Below are positions 44,911-54,173 of a DNA stretch of 64,000 nt, one piece after another. The stretch is taken from assembly GCA_032615215.1 (NCBI GenBank), contig CP128433.1, positions 5,137,823 through 5,201,822 on the forward strand. The letters run 5' to 3'. Below the pieces are notes generated by a model. That model was given only the letters and a program-made list of their open reading frames with translations. It was not told the DNA's origin and searched no databases. This stretch comes from Microbulbifer sp. MKSA007. Its GTDB lineage: Bacteria; Pseudomonadota; Gammaproteobacteria; Pseudomonadales; Cellvibrionaceae. A program made the position numbers and the translations under genes. Each line of letters starts with the position of its first letter. The first letter of the stretch is position 1.

Positions 44911-45867
44911 TCAGGGCTTAATAAACTCTCTTATCTGGATCTGAAAGCCATTGCGCAGGGCGCTATAAATACTGCGCCCATCTTGCAAGCCGGCAGTCGC
45001 GGCCCAGTCACTCAACTGCTCTGGAGCAAAGCCCAGCCATAAATCTCCGCAGGCCTCTCTGGCCCAGTCCTGGCTGTGTTCTTGCAATTCTGCAATTAAA
45101 AGCTGCCCGCCCTTTTTTAGGGCGCCGTGCAAATCGTGAAATATCTGTGCCGGGTCAGGAGTGTGGTGCAGCACCATGTTCACCACGATGGTATCGGCAC
45201 TGGCCGGCCGTGCCGCAGCAGCGCGAGTATCGCTACAGACAAACTCGATATTTTTAATACCCTGTTCATCGGCAAAAGATTGGGCCCGCTCCAACATTGC
45301 AGAAGACAGATCCAGTGCTGTCACTGTCGCGAAACGCTGAGCCAACTCCTGTAGAAATTCACCTTCTCCAGGCCCAACTTCCAAGGCATGGCGACCAGGT
45401 TTGAGCAGCTGAGCCACTTGTGGTCCGTATACGTCATAGCTGGCGATCAATTCCTGCTGCTCGCGAAAGCGGTTGCCGTAATCGGCAAAGAAACGTCGCG
45501 ATGCTTCCGCTCTCTCCTCAGAAATCCGGGATACCGCCTGCACCCGCACATCGGCCAGAGGCAAATGATCCAGGTTTGTAAATAGCTGTGCCAGCAGTGG
45601 AGTAGCTGCAGTGCGCCGGTAGAAAAGGTTATTACCTTCGCGGTGCTTGTTTACCAGACCTGCCTGAGCGAGCACTTTCAAGTGATGACTCAGGGCCGGT
45701 TGGCGCAAATCAAAGATTCGGCACAGCTCTAACACACTGTAAGAATCCTGGCTAAGCAGGCGCAAAATTTCGAGCCGCAGGGGATCTCCGGCGGCTTTCA
45801 GGGTCAAGGCCAGCTGAGGAATTGCCTCGGCTGGGCTCAGTTCGGGTGCTGGCTCATTTTCAGACAT
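44911..45867 (-). CDS. sahR: ArsR-type regulator fused to a methyltransferase-like domain (SahR)
   Basis: A 318-residue protein with an N-terminal ArsR winged helix (DPLRLEILRLLSQDSYSVLELCRIFDLRQPALSHHLKVLAQAGLVNKHREGNNLFYR, about 30-85) and a C-terminal SAM-binding methyltransferase-like domain (about 140-318, ALEVGPGEGEFLQELAQ and IVVNMVLHHTPDP). This fusion next to metK, ahcY and metF is the layout known for SahR, a repressor that senses S-adenosylhomocysteine. A perfect palindrome lies 27 bases before ATG 45867. ATG 45894 is possible but touches the operator. It is divergent from tkt. Confidence 0.85.
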   Translation of the reverse strand: MSENEPAPELSPAEAIPQLALTLKAAGDPLRLEILRLLSQDSYSVLELCRIFDLRQPALSHHLKVLAQAGLVNKHREGNNLFYRRTAATPLLAQLFTNLDHLPLADVRVQAVSRISEERAEASRRFFADYGNRFREQQELIASYDVYGPQVAQLLKPGRHALEVGPGEGEFLQELAQRFATVTALDLSSAMLERAQSFADEQGIKNIEFVCSDTRAAAARPASADTIVVNMVLHHTPDPAQIFHDLHGALKKGGQLLIAELQEHSQDWAREACGDLWLGFAPEQLSDWAATAGLQDGRSIYSALRNGFQIQIREFIKP

Positions 45868-45894
45868 GGAGCGAAGTCTAGCAGGGGAGCACAT

Positions 45895-45918
45895 CTATAT
45901 CAAAATGTTTTGATATAG
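45895..45918. promoter_or_regulatory. SahR-type operator palindrome
   Basis: CTATATCAAAA and TTTTGATATAG are perfect 11-base arms around TG, directly upstream of sahR. This is the only long AT-rich palindrome in the divergent sahR-tkt region and fits an ArsR-family dimer site. Confidence 0.75.
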
Positions 45919-45931
45919 CTTCATTAAATAT

Positions 45932-45942
45932 TTTTGATATAG
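45932..45942. promoter_or_regulatory. Second operator half-site
   Basis: TTTTGATATAG is repeated exactly 24 bases after the right arm of the full palindrome, without its partner arm. It could bind a second dimer cooperatively. Confidence 0.5.
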
Positions 45943-46126
45943 ATGTTAATGGCGCCGCCTGATGCATAGAATTGGAAGTTTGTTGCTGCACTCAACAACA
46001 AATCCCCCACCAAGGCTTTGCGCAGGGCCGCCCTTTACGGGAAAATACGCCACCATTTTCGTTGTTGCGGGAATCTGCCGGCAGAGCAGCGCCGCACCCT
46101 AGCTAAGAAACCAGAGAGCTCTTCTT

Positions 46127-48127
46127 ATGTCTTCTACTCCCTCTCGCACTGAAAAGGCCAACGCCATTCGCGCCCTGTCTATGGACGCGGTCCAAAAAGC
46201 CAAAAGCGGCCACCCCGGTGCGCCCATGGGTATGGCGGATATCGCCGAGGTGCTGTGGAATGACTACTTAAAGCACAACCCGGCCAACCCCAGCTGGGCC
46301 GATCGCGACCGCTTTGTACTGTCCAACGGTCACGGCTCCATGCTGCTTTATTCCCTGCTGCACCTGTCCGGCTATGACCTGCCGATAGAAGAGCTGCAGA
46401 ACTTCCGCCAACTGCATTCCAAAACTCCGGGCCATCCCGAATACGGTTATGCCCCTGGTGTAGAAACCACCACCGGCCCACTGGGCCAGGGCATCACCAA
46501 CGCTGTTGGTATGGCAATGGCAGAAAAGATCATGGGTGCCCAGTTCAATCGCCCCGGCTACGAGCTGGTAGACCATCACACCTATGTATTCCTGGGCGAT
46601 GGCTGCCTGATGGAAGGTATCTCCCACGAAGCCTGCTCCCTGGCCGGCACTCTGGGCCTGGGTAAGCTGGTCGCCTTCTATGACGACAACGGCATCTCCA
46701 TCGATGGTGAAGTGGAAGGCTGGTTCACCGACGACACGCCCAAGCGCTTTGAATCCTACGGCTGGCACGTAATCCCCAATGTGGATGGCCACGATTCCGC
46801 CGCTATCAAAGCCGCTATTGAAGAAGCTCGCTCTGTTACCGATAAGCCCACCATTATTTGCTGCAAAACCGTGATCGGCTTCGGCTCCCCGAACAAACAA
46901 GGGCGCGAAGAGTGTCACGGAGCACCGCTGGGTGACGAAGAGATCGCCCTGGTTCGCGAAACCCTCGGTTGGGCCCACGGCCCATTTGAAATCCCCGAAG
47001 ATATCTACGCTGGCTGGGATGCCAAAGCCAAAGGTGAAGCCCAGGAAGACGAGTGGAAAGATATCCTCGCCGATTACCGCGAAGAATTCCCGGAGCTGGC
47101 AGCCGAATTTGAGCGCCGCATGAGCGGTGAACTGCCCGCAGACTTCCTCAGCAAAGCAGATGAGTACATCAAAGCCTGCCAGGAAAGTGCAGAAAAGATT
47201 GCCTCTCGTAAAGCCAGCCAAAACGCTCTGAACGCCTACGGCCCGCTGCTGCCGGAATTCCTCGGCGGCTCCGCCGACCTGGCCGGCTCTAACCTCACTA
47301 TCTGGTCAGGCTCCAAAGGCGTCAGCGCCGAAGATGCCTCCGGCAACTACATCTATTACGGTGTGCGCGAATTCGGTATGAGCGCCATTATGAATGGTAT
47401 CGCTCTGCACGGTGGTTTCGTGCCCTACGGCGCTACCTTCCTGATGTTTATGGAATACGCCCGCAACGCTGTGCGCATGGCCGCACTGATGAAGCAACGT
47501 GTGGTCTTTGTCTATACCCATGACTCTATTGGCCTGGGCGAAGACGGCCCGACTCACCAGCCGGTAGAACAGCTCAGCGCCTTGCGCGCCACTCCGAACC
47601 TGCACACTTGGCGCCCCTGTGACGCCACTGAATCCGCAGTGAGCTGGAAAATGGCAATAGCGCGCAAAGAAGGCCCCAGCACCATGGTATTTAGTCGCCA
47701 GGGCCTGGCCCCTCAAGATCGCGACAGCGCACAGCTGGCTCAGATTGAGCGCGGTGGGTACGTACTGTCCGACTGCGAGGGTACTCCTGAAGCCATTATT
47801 ATTGCCACTGGCTCCGAGGTAGAGCTGGCAATGGCGGCCCAGGAAAAACTGGTCGGCAAGAAAGTTCGCGTTGTTTCCATGCCCTGTGCCGAGTTGTTTA
47901 TGGAGCAGGAAGAAGCTTATCGCGAATCCGTACTGCCTTCTTCTGTACGTGCGCGAGTAGCGGTAGAAGCGAGCCACAAAGACTACTGGTATAAGTTTGT
48001 CGGTTTCGATGGCGCTATTATCGGTATGGAAACCTTTGGCGAATCGGCCCCTGCCGGCGACTTGATGCGCTACTTTGGTTTCACTGTGGACAATGTGGCT
48101 GAAGCGGTAGAAAAACTGCTGAAATAA
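46127..48127 (+). CDS. tkt: Transketolase
   Basis: Thiamine-diphosphate enzyme moving two-carbon units in the pentose phosphate pathway. It has 666 residues: GHPGAPMGMADIAEVLW near the start, the ThDP motif GDGCLMEGISHEACSLAGTLGLGKLVAFYDDNGIS, the pyrimidine domain with YVREFGMSAIMNGIALHGG-like segment (YYGVREFGMSAIMNG), HDSIGLGEDGPTHQPVEQL and the C-terminal domain. It is divergent from sahR and followed by epd, an arrangement related to the tkt-epd-pgk order of gammaproteobacteria. Confidence 0.97.
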   Translation: MSSTPSRTEKANAIRALSMDAVQKAKSGHPGAPMGMADIAEVLWNDYLKHNPANPSWADRDRFVLSNGHGSMLLYSLLHLSGYDLPIEELQNFRQLHSKTPGHPEYGYAPGVETTTGPLGQGITNAVGMAMAEKIMGAQFNRPGYELVDHHTYVFLGDGCLMEGISHEACSLAGTLGLGKLVAFYDDNGISIDGEVEGWFTDDTPKRFESYGWHVIPNVDGHDSAAIKAAIEEARSVTDKPTIICCKTVIGFGSPNKQGREECHGAPLGDEEIALVRETLGWAHGPFEIPEDIYAGWDAKAKGEAQEDEWKDILADYREEFPELAAEFERRMSGELPADFLSKADEYIKACQESAEKIASRKASQNALNAYGPLLPEFLGGSADLAGSNLTIWSGSKGVSAEDASGNYIYYGVREFGMSAIMNGIALHGGFVPYGATFLMFMEYARNAVRMAALMKQRVVFVYTHDSIGLGEDGPTHQPVEQLSALRATPNLHTWRPCDATESAVSWKMAIARKEGPSTMVFSRQGLAPQDRDSAQLAQIERGGYVLSDCEGTPEAIIIATGSEVELAMAAQEKLVGKKVRVVSMPCAELFMEQEEAYRESVLPSSVRARVAVEASHKDYWYKFVGFDGAIIGMETFGESAPAGDLMRYFGFTVDNVAEAVEKLLK

Positions 48128-48163
48128 TACTGTTCTCTCCACTGAATATCATTTAGGTATCAA

Positions 48164-48196
48164 CCCCGCGCGGCACTGCCTCAGCGCCGCGCGGGG
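48164..48196 (+). other. Very stable GC hairpin between tkt and epd
   Basis: CCCCGCGCGGC and GCCGCGCGGGG form an 11-pair all-GC stem with an 11-base loop. A T6 run comes only 14 bases later. It could be a leaky terminator or a 3' stabiliser that lowers epd relative to tkt. Confidence 0.55.
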
Positions 48197-48236
48197 ACGC
48201 TGAGCTGACATTTTTTCTCCTGCCTAAAGTTGTGCT

Positions 48237-49241
48237 ATGACCACTAGAATTGCCATCAATGGCTACGGCCGTATCGGCCGCTCCGTTTTACGCGCACTCT
48301 ATGAGTCTGGCGCCCGCGATAGCTTACAAATAGTCGCCATCAATGAACTGGCTGACTGCGACACCATTGCACATCTGACAAAGTACGACTCTGTCCACGG
48401 CCGCTTCTCAGGCGAAGTTTCCGTGCATGAGGATATCCTTGTAGTTAATGGAGATTCTATTGCCGTTACTCATTGCGAACGGTTAGAAGGTCTGAATTGG
48501 CGACGGGACCGGGTAGATATCGTACTGGAATGTACCGGTAGCTTTAAGCAGCGACAAGGCGCGGAGTTGCACCTTGCCGCAGGAGCCAAGAAAGTACTAT
48601 TTTCCCAACCTGCCAGCCGGGATGTCGATGCCACGATTGTTTACGGGGTGAACGACCATATTTTGATGGGCAAGGAACGGGTAATTTCGGCAGCCTCATG
48701 CACAACTAATTGCAGTGTTCCAGTTATCGCCGCCCTGGATAAAGCCTTCGGCATTGAGGCCGGGGTCATTACCACTATTCACTCTGCGATGAACGATCAA
48801 CCGGTAAGTGATGCCTATCACCATACTGATTTGAGAAAAACGCGTTCGGCGATAACCTCTGTTATCCCGGTTGATACCGCTTTGGCACGCGGTATTGAGA
48901 GAATACTACCCAATCTGGCAGGTAAATTTGAAGCCCAGGCCCTACGCGTTCCCACAGTCAATGTTTCTGCTATCGACTTATCAGTCTCACTACAAAGAGA
49001 AGTAAGTCGGGAAGATATTAATGCTTTATTAAAATCAGCTTCTGAGTCTGAGTTTAATGGTGTACTTGGCTTCACCCAAGAACCCCTCGCATCCTGTGAT
49101 TTTAATCACGACCCGCGTTCGGGGATTATTGATGCAGGCCAAACTCGTGTAGCAGGGAATCGCTTAGCCAAGATTTTGATTTGGTTTGATAATGAGTGGG
49201 GATTTGCGAATCGGATGCTGGATTTAGTAAAAATAATCTAA
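48237..49241 (+). CDS. epd: D-erythrose-4-phosphate dehydrogenase
   Basis: An NAD-dependent GAPDH-family enzyme, 334 residues. The Rossmann start RIAINGYGRIGRSVLRAL and catalytic SAASCTTNC are intact. The segment TTIHSAMNDQPVSDAYHHTDLRKTRSAITSVIPVDT and FNHDPRSGIID match Epd rather than GapA (which has HAYTGDQ). It would supply 4-phosphoerythronate for pyridoxal phosphate synthesis. Position after tkt supports Epd. Plain GAPDH activity cannot be excluded. No ribosome-binding site is obvious before ATG 48237. Confidence 0.9.
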   Translation: MTTRIAINGYGRIGRSVLRALYESGARDSLQIVAINELADCDTIAHLTKYDSVHGRFSGEVSVHEDILVVNGDSIAVTHCERLEGLNWRRDRVDIVLECTGSFKQRQGAELHLAAGAKKVLFSQPASRDVDATIVYGVNDHILMGKERVISAASCTTNCSVPVIAALDKAFGIEAGVITTIHSAMNDQPVSDAYHHTDLRKTRSAITSVIPVDTALARGIERILPNLAGKFEAQALRVPTVNVSAIDLSVSLQREVSREDINALLKSASESEFNGVLGFTQEPLASCDFNHDPRSGIIDAGQTRVAGNRLAKILIWFDNEWGFANRMLDLVKII

Positions 49242-49633
49242 AAAACATCTATACCTCATCATCTGGAAAGTTACTGATACAACATTTTAAGCTGGAAATA
49301 TATTCCGGGAGTAATGTTTATGGCGCAAACTTAACAACTAGATAAATAACGATAAATAGTATGGCGTTTGAACTCATACATCAGGTGTCGGCCGCACCTC
49401 TAAGCGATTTATAATCTGCGAATTTAAATATCAGTCTAATCTGAGACAATTAAAGCTTATGCTACAGCATAAACTCTGGCAATATCAAAGCAACCTCCTC
49501 AAAATAGAATATTCGATAAAAAGATATACAGTAAACTACCTATCTAATTTTTGGATCAACACAAAAAATGGCGACACAAGGTGTCGCCAGAAAATAAAAA
49601 TTCAGTTAAATCTGGAAACCATATCTTTAGAAT
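49242..49633. other. Intergenic region epd-lipoprotein gene
   Basis: A 392-base AT-rich gap between convergent genes. It contains the terminator of the lipoprotein gene and nothing else that I can support; a 66-codon frame at 49459 is not protein-like. Confidence 0.5.
49569..49589 (-). terminator. Terminator of the large lipoprotein gene
   Basis: TGGCGACAC and GTGTCGCCA pair perfectly around a three-base loop, and on the minus strand TTTTTT follows. It is 45 bases after the lipoprotein stop. Confidence 0.85.
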
Positions 49634-51637
49634 TTAAAATGGTCTTTCAGACAATTTAATCAAGCCAGAATGGTAAACTCTATTAGTACCTAAAACATGT
49701 TCATCCGCATCTATATCTTCACCATAAAGGCTAAGATAAACATCTTGAAAATATTTTACATTGTATTGAAACCAATACTTATCATCACTGTCTACTTGAT
49801 GAATATCCCATTCACGCTCCTGGAATAAAGCACACTCTGCATCAACCTCTGGGTCCCAAGAATCTGATATACAGGGCTCAGCCACAGACTCAGACCTGTA
49901 AAATCTGATAGACAGATTACCATTGGTCTTTAATTCCCATAGCCCAGAAAGCTCCTGACGTTCACTATCTTCAATGGTACCATCATTATCTAAATCATTG
50001 AGAGATACCGTTGAAATAGTACCATCTGCAGAAATATCAAAATAGAATCTTTGAAGTGGCTCGAAGAAATTTTTTGGATAAATATAAACACCTTCAATTT
50101 CGTTATCAGCCCAGCTTTCAATATCCTTTGAAAAAATAGTTGATATTGCAGAGGAGTGCAGCCCATCTGGAGACACTCTTTCTACAAACGAAGTAAGAAT
50201 TTCTCCATTCTGCAAACTTAAAAGAGAGAAATATAATTTCTCATTATCAGAAAAGCTAACTACGAGGCGATCTAAATCATCGACAATCCAGGTAGCAGAA
50301 GCATCACTCTCAATTATCTCTCCATTTCCGGAAGCAACTGGAATTTTAACATTCACATTGCCACCACTCTCGAAATCACCTAAGAAACTCATTTTTAATG
50401 AATTAAGTGTAGAAATAGGCTGGAAATTCTCAATATAGTTCACTACCTCTCCATCTCTATCAGGAGTCGGCATACTATATGAATTACCAATAACTAGTAT
50501 ATCTTTCGGACTCAAAAGATCAGATTGGCGAGCACTGTTTGCAGCAATATAATTTGTCTCAAATATATCATCCACCTCAGCCCAATCAGGGAATTTAAGA
50601 GTATCGGAAGTTTCTAAAACTACCATTCCTTGATTTTTAGAATCCAACATCCAGAACAATCGGTCGAACTGTCTTTCCCTCACAGCGGAAAGATAATACT
50701 CACCAACTTCCATAGGAATACGCTCTACAAGGGGCTCTACAGACTCCAAAGATATCCCTTCAGGCCCTTGAGTCCAAGTCAATTCAACTAACCCACTGCC
50801 ATTGAGATATTCACCTGTTCCATTTGTATTTAATGTAATTCTTCCGCCTTCAGATGGAAGGTAATATGTTCCCTCAATAGGGTTTAAATTATTGCTAGAA
50901 GTGCCTAACAGGCCAGGTTCTTGGGCCATAGCAACCTTAACTTCTTTAAATAAACCCTCCATCTGATTCATAAACATAGATACATATTGAGATGAAAGAT
51001 CAAAATCTGAAGCAAACTGATAGGTATCTTCTACTTCTTCAGGTATTGATATACCTCTCTCTGAGTAATCTATAAATATTTTTATTGCTGCAGCGACAGA
51101 AAAGGCTCTTTCAGCATCAACTTTTTTAAATACCTCATCCCACTCATCAGAAGACTCAATAACTGAGTCACTTTTCGATTCTAATATTGCTGAAATAGCG
51201 GTAGATACGCTGCTAATATTTACAGCATGACTTTCCGATTGTTCAAGAACACCATCATCTCCAGCGATTTCGACTAAATAACTAAAAGTTCCTAGAGTGC
51301 TCGCAAATTTAATCTTGCTGTCTTCTTGAGAAGTGGCAAAAATTTTAACAACTTCATCTGATTCAGATTCATCCAACTCGATTTCAGCCGTATAGCCACC
51401 ATCGCTACTGGAAAGTGAGGAAACTAATGAATCACCTATGAATATTTCAATATCAGCGTTTGTAGTTGGCCCATCTATCAAGGTGCCATGAATAGAAAGC
51501 GAAACTCCCTCCTCACCACTTCCACCACTTCCACCACTTCCACCACTTCCACCACTTCCACCACTTCCACCACTGCAGCCTACTATTAAGCTAACAACGC
51601 AAGCCCCTAAAAGCTTCGATAATCCGTATCTGTTCAT
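49634..51637 (-). CDS. Large surface or periplasmic lipoprotein with a Gly-Gly-Ser linker
   Basis: A 667-residue lipoprotein of unknown function. The signal peptide (MNRYGLSKLLGACVVSLIVGC) ends with a lipobox; Cys21 is followed by about seven SGG repeats, a flexible linker encoded by a 9-bp tandem DNA repeat. A carboxypeptidase-regulatory-like segment follows (SIHGTLIDGPTTNADIEIFIGD...GGYTAEIEL, about 40-85). The remainder is acidic and beta-rich without a family that I recognise; an EF-hand-like stretch (DLDNDGTIEDSE, near residue 570) could bind calcium. ATG 51637 is chosen from the signal peptide. The gene is AT-rich relative to its neighbours and single. Confidence 0.7.
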   Translation of the reverse strand: MNRYGLSKLLGACVVSLIVGCSGGSGGSGGSGGSGGSGGSGEEGVSLSIHGTLIDGPTTNADIEIFIGDSLVSSLSSSDGGYTAEIELDESESDEVVKIFATSQEDSKIKFASTLGTFSYLVEIAGDDGVLEQSESHAVNISSVSTAISAILESKSDSVIESSDEWDEVFKKVDAERAFSVAAAIKIFIDYSERGISIPEEVEDTYQFASDFDLSSQYVSMFMNQMEGLFKEVKVAMAQEPGLLGTSSNNLNPIEGTYYLPSEGGRITLNTNGTGEYLNGSGLVELTWTQGPEGISLESVEPLVERIPMEVGEYYLSAVRERQFDRLFWMLDSKNQGMVVLETSDTLKFPDWAEVDDIFETNYIAANSARQSDLLSPKDILVIGNSYSMPTPDRDGEVVNYIENFQPISTLNSLKMSFLGDFESGGNVNVKIPVASGNGEIIESDASATWIVDDLDRLVVSFSDNEKLYFSLLSLQNGEILTSFVERVSPDGLHSSAISTIFSKDIESWADNEIEGVYIYPKNFFEPLQRFYFDISADGTISTVSLNDLDNDGTIEDSERQELSGLWELKTNGNLSIRFYRSESVAEPCISDSWDPEVDAECALFQEREWDIHQVDSDDKYWFQYNVKYFQDVYLSLYGEDIDADEHVLGTNRVYHSGLIKLSERPF
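51513..51574. repeat. 9-bp tandem repeat inside the lipoprotein gene
   Basis: CCACCACTT occurs five times perfectly (51522-51566), with one degenerate unit on each side. Each unit encodes Ser-Gly-Gly on the minus strand. Length changes by slippage would keep the frame. Confidence 0.85.
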
Positions 51638-52139
51638 TCTACCAAACTCTTCCTTTACACAACTTAACAAAGAGCAGCACTATAATTTTTCTAGCAGGGA
51701 AAATCTATCGACAAAAAGTCAATCCTGACAAAACCTAATCTGTACGAAAGTGCAGCAACATTGGAAGGGAGATTCTTAAGTACTTACTATAAGCATAGAT
51801 AGTTAATTGGACTGAATGGATAGCCCTAAAAAATAATAACTATGTAAACATCTATTAACCTATCACATCAAATAAGATCAGATAAATATATCCAAAGCTT
51901 GAACAAAGACGCTTACAAAAATATAAAAGTGTATAACTTAAAAATATGGAGTGACTCCTTGAAATGATGGCCCGGCAACTAGTGTTATTCTCCAAAGATA
52001 AAATTAAACATGGCTATTTTTTTACTAAATAAAGCGTATCGACAATCATGTATTTGCCATTTCGCGACACCCAAAATTCAACATGGAGATAAAAATACAG
52101 ATTGTTATATAATGGAAATACTCAGCCCCATTTAAGAAA
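51638..52139. other. AT-rich intergenic region
   Basis: About 500 bases between the two minus-strand lipoprotein genes, AT-rich with stops in all frames. No RNA gene or clear signal was seen beyond the putative promoter region of the large lipoprotein gene. Confidence 0.5.
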
Positions 52140-53276
52140 TCAATTCCCATTATGAATACAGGCTATTACATCACTATCAATACTCTGCTTTGATATATTA
52201 TTTTCTCGTTTGTACTCGCTAGCCAGCTGCAACAAACTCTGCTCTCTATCTTCCTTATCGAGCTCACCCAATCTTTCAGCTGCATTATAAAAATCCTCCC
52301 AACCATTACTATCAATATAAAGCTGACGAAAAGCTGGAACCAAAGATTCATATTCTGCCGCCAACGCCAAAGTAGCATTATTGGTTTTCTCTATATAAGC
52401 CTGGTAGTGCGCGGGGTAAGACCACTCTGCTGCCATACGCCAATAGCAACGCCTCAATCGACTCAGAATTTCCTCCTTTTCTTGGCGCTTTTCCTCGTCT
52501 GGCAAGTTGGATTGGTAAACTGGTTGAAGCTCTTTACGCGTCGCTGTCATTAACTGTCGTACCGCCAGTGCCTGAGCCTTAGTCTCCTCAGCAGAACTCG
52601 AGAGACCTTGGCTACGAAGCCAATCAGGTAGGGCAATTTCGGACACTGCTGTAGCAAAGCTCTCATTAAAGCGGGTATCACCCGGCACATAAACTCTTCT
52701 GTGGGCCAACTCATGAAATAAGAGTCCGGCTAGTCTCTCCGGTGTCCAATTCACAAAGCTTGATAACACAGGGTCATTAAACCAACCCAGGGTGCTGTAG
52801 GCCGGCACGGCTCCCAGGTAGACATCGTAACCCTGGTTCCGCAGGCTATTTGCTTTGGCCATAGCCGCTGATTTGCGGAAGTAGCCCCTATAGCTAGCGC
52901 AACCAGCTATGGGGTAACACCATCGTTTGGGGCTCAGGGAAAACTCTGGTGCGGCCAATACATTCCATATGGGGTACTCATCATCGAGCTGAACATAGGA
53001 GCTATAGGCTTGCCCCACTGGTAGTTTTAACTCCTGTGCTGCATAGGCACGGATTTCCTGAACGAGCTGTAATTGCTTCTGGAGTTGATCACTGGCATTG
53101 CCGTCTTGAACCAGCTCTTCAATCGGCTGCCGGGCAGAGAGTATCCGCAATTGACCGCTTGCAGCCTGGAAGTAATAGCCCGCAGTCTCGCACCCGTAGA
53201 GCCCTAACAATACTAATACGAGCAGCCAAACTCTGGGGCGCGCTAAAAACCTAAGATCAGAAATACTGATATACAC
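52140..53276 (-). CDS. Predicted zinc aminopeptidase lipoprotein (DUF2265/COG4324 type)
   Basis: A 378-residue lipoprotein with a zinc-protease core. The lipobox is LLGLYGC, followed by ETAGYYFQAASGQLRILSARQPIEEL, typical of this aminopeptidase group. The active site LLFHELAHRRVYVPGDTRFNESFATAVSE has the HExxH helix and the downstream Glu. I chose GTG 53276 because AGGAAAAA lies six bases upstream and it gives a short basic N-terminus before the lipobox; the longer frame to 53354 adds an unlikely leader. Peptide substrate and cellular role are unknown. Confidence 0.82.
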   Translation of the reverse strand: MYISISDLRFLARPRVWLLVLVLLGLYGCETAGYYFQAASGQLRILSARQPIEELVQDGNASDQLQKQLQLVQEIRAYAAQELKLPVGQAYSSYVQLDDEYPIWNVLAAPEFSLSPKRWCYPIAGCASYRGYFRKSAAMAKANSLRNQGYDVYLGAVPAYSTLGWFNDPVLSSFVNWTPERLAGLLFHELAHRRVYVPGDTRFNESFATAVSEIALPDWLRSQGLSSSAEETKAQALAVRQLMTATRKELQPVYQSNLPDEEKRQEKEEILSRLRRCYWRMAAEWSYPAHYQAYIEKTNNATLALAAEYESLVPAFRQLYIDSNGWEDFYNAAERLGELDKEDREQSLLQLASEYKRENNISKQSIDSDVIACIHNGN

Positions 53277-53347
53277 TCTTTTTCCTATTAGTATTTTTCT
53301 TAGAGAAACCCACCAGTCAAACGATTCCATGTGCAAAAGGTTATTCC

Positions 53348-53581
53348 ATGTCACCAGTGGCAGCCGTCTTAACAGTATTTGCCCTGGTTTTAGGTGCTGT
53401 TGCCTGGTTGCGACTGCTATTTATTGGTTTTAGTCGCGACCCCTTGTCGGGGCTGATAGCACTATTTATGCCACCTTTGGCGCTTTTGCTGCTTCTGCCT
53501 GACAGGCGAGAAAATAGCGATCTTTATTCTTTATGTGGCACGTCCTTACTCTGCCTGCTAGCAGCCCTGACCCTGCGTTGA
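53348..53581 (+). CDS. Small hydrophobic membrane protein
   Basis: A 77-residue frame with three hydrophobic stretches (AVLTVFALVLGAVAWLRLLFIGF, GLIALFMPPLALLLLLP and SLLCLLAALTL). AAGG stands seven bases before ATG 53348. No family is recognised. It is divergent from the aminopeptidase gene and precedes the DUF3149 gene by 110 bases. The hydrophobic pattern and ribosome-binding site suggest a real gene, but only moderately. Confidence 0.5.
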   Translation: MSPVAAVLTVFALVLGAVAWLRLLFIGFSRDPLSGLIALFMPPLALLLLLPDRRENSDLYSLCGTSLLCLLAALTLR

Positions 53582-53691
53582 CCAACCCGTCGTTCTTACA
53601 ATAAGTCGATCCAGCTTGATTTAGGTCAAGAGGTTTCCATTACAGCTCCCTAGACTGCATAGGTGAAGCATTAGCCTATTTGGAGAGAAAA

Positions 53692-53865
53692 ATGGATGCT
53701 TTAATTGACCTGTTTACCAGCTTTTCTGGCCTTCTCAGCTTGGCCGTTATTGCCTTTATATTCCTGATGGCAGCGTTTTTCGTTCGCTTGGTTCGCAACA
53801 ATGTTGAAAAAGCTGTTGCCGAGCAGGAACGCATCGCAGCACAAGCAACCGGTTCCAATAAATAG
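53692..53865 (+). CDS. DUF3149-type small membrane protein
   Basis: A 57-residue protein with one membrane helix (LLSLAVIAFIFLMAAFFVRLV) and the pattern MDALIDLFTSFSGLLSL followed by a charged tail, as in DUF3149 proteins. GGAGAG precedes ATG 53692. The function is unknown. Confidence 0.7.
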   Translation: MDALIDLFTSFSGLLSLAVIAFIFLMAAFFVRLVRNNVEKAVAEQERIAAQATGSNK

Positions 53866-54173
53866 CTAGGCTTCCATCGTTGCTGTAAGCAACCAAGCAC
53901 AAGCTAGTTTAGCGTTTATCTCTCGATCTGGTATCTAATAGCGGGCTTTCTACAGCCGGTAGGGTGGTCAACCTCCCTGTAGCTGGGAAATAACCGTGTA
54001 ATCAAGCTTCTTGTCATGGAAGAGGTGGAGTTGATTCTACTGAGAAGAGAGTGCGGCGTTGTGCCCGTATAGCTAGCGCTCTCAGGTGAGTAACCCTATC
54101 GAGAGCGCAACTGCAACACCTCAAGCGCTACCTGTGAAGCTAACCGCTGAAAGCCCAGTGGTGACTTTTTATC
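53866..54173. other. Intergenic region with an inverted repeat
   Basis: The 308 bases between the DUF3149 gene and the tatC stop hold no gene. GCGCTCTC (54076-54083) and GAGAGCGC (54101-54108) are perfect arms with a 17-base loop, a possible weak terminator for the convergent units. Confidence 0.5.

Noticed and set aside
46268..47221. 317-codon frame antisense to tkt
   Set aside because: Shadow of transketolase; no ribosome-binding site or recognisable domain.
49459..49659. 66-codon frame after epd
   Set aside because: AT-rich intergenic DNA overlapping a terminator, with no ribosome-binding site.
51513..51574. Short CRISPR-like array
   Set aside because: The 9-bp units have no spacers and are in-frame coding repeats.
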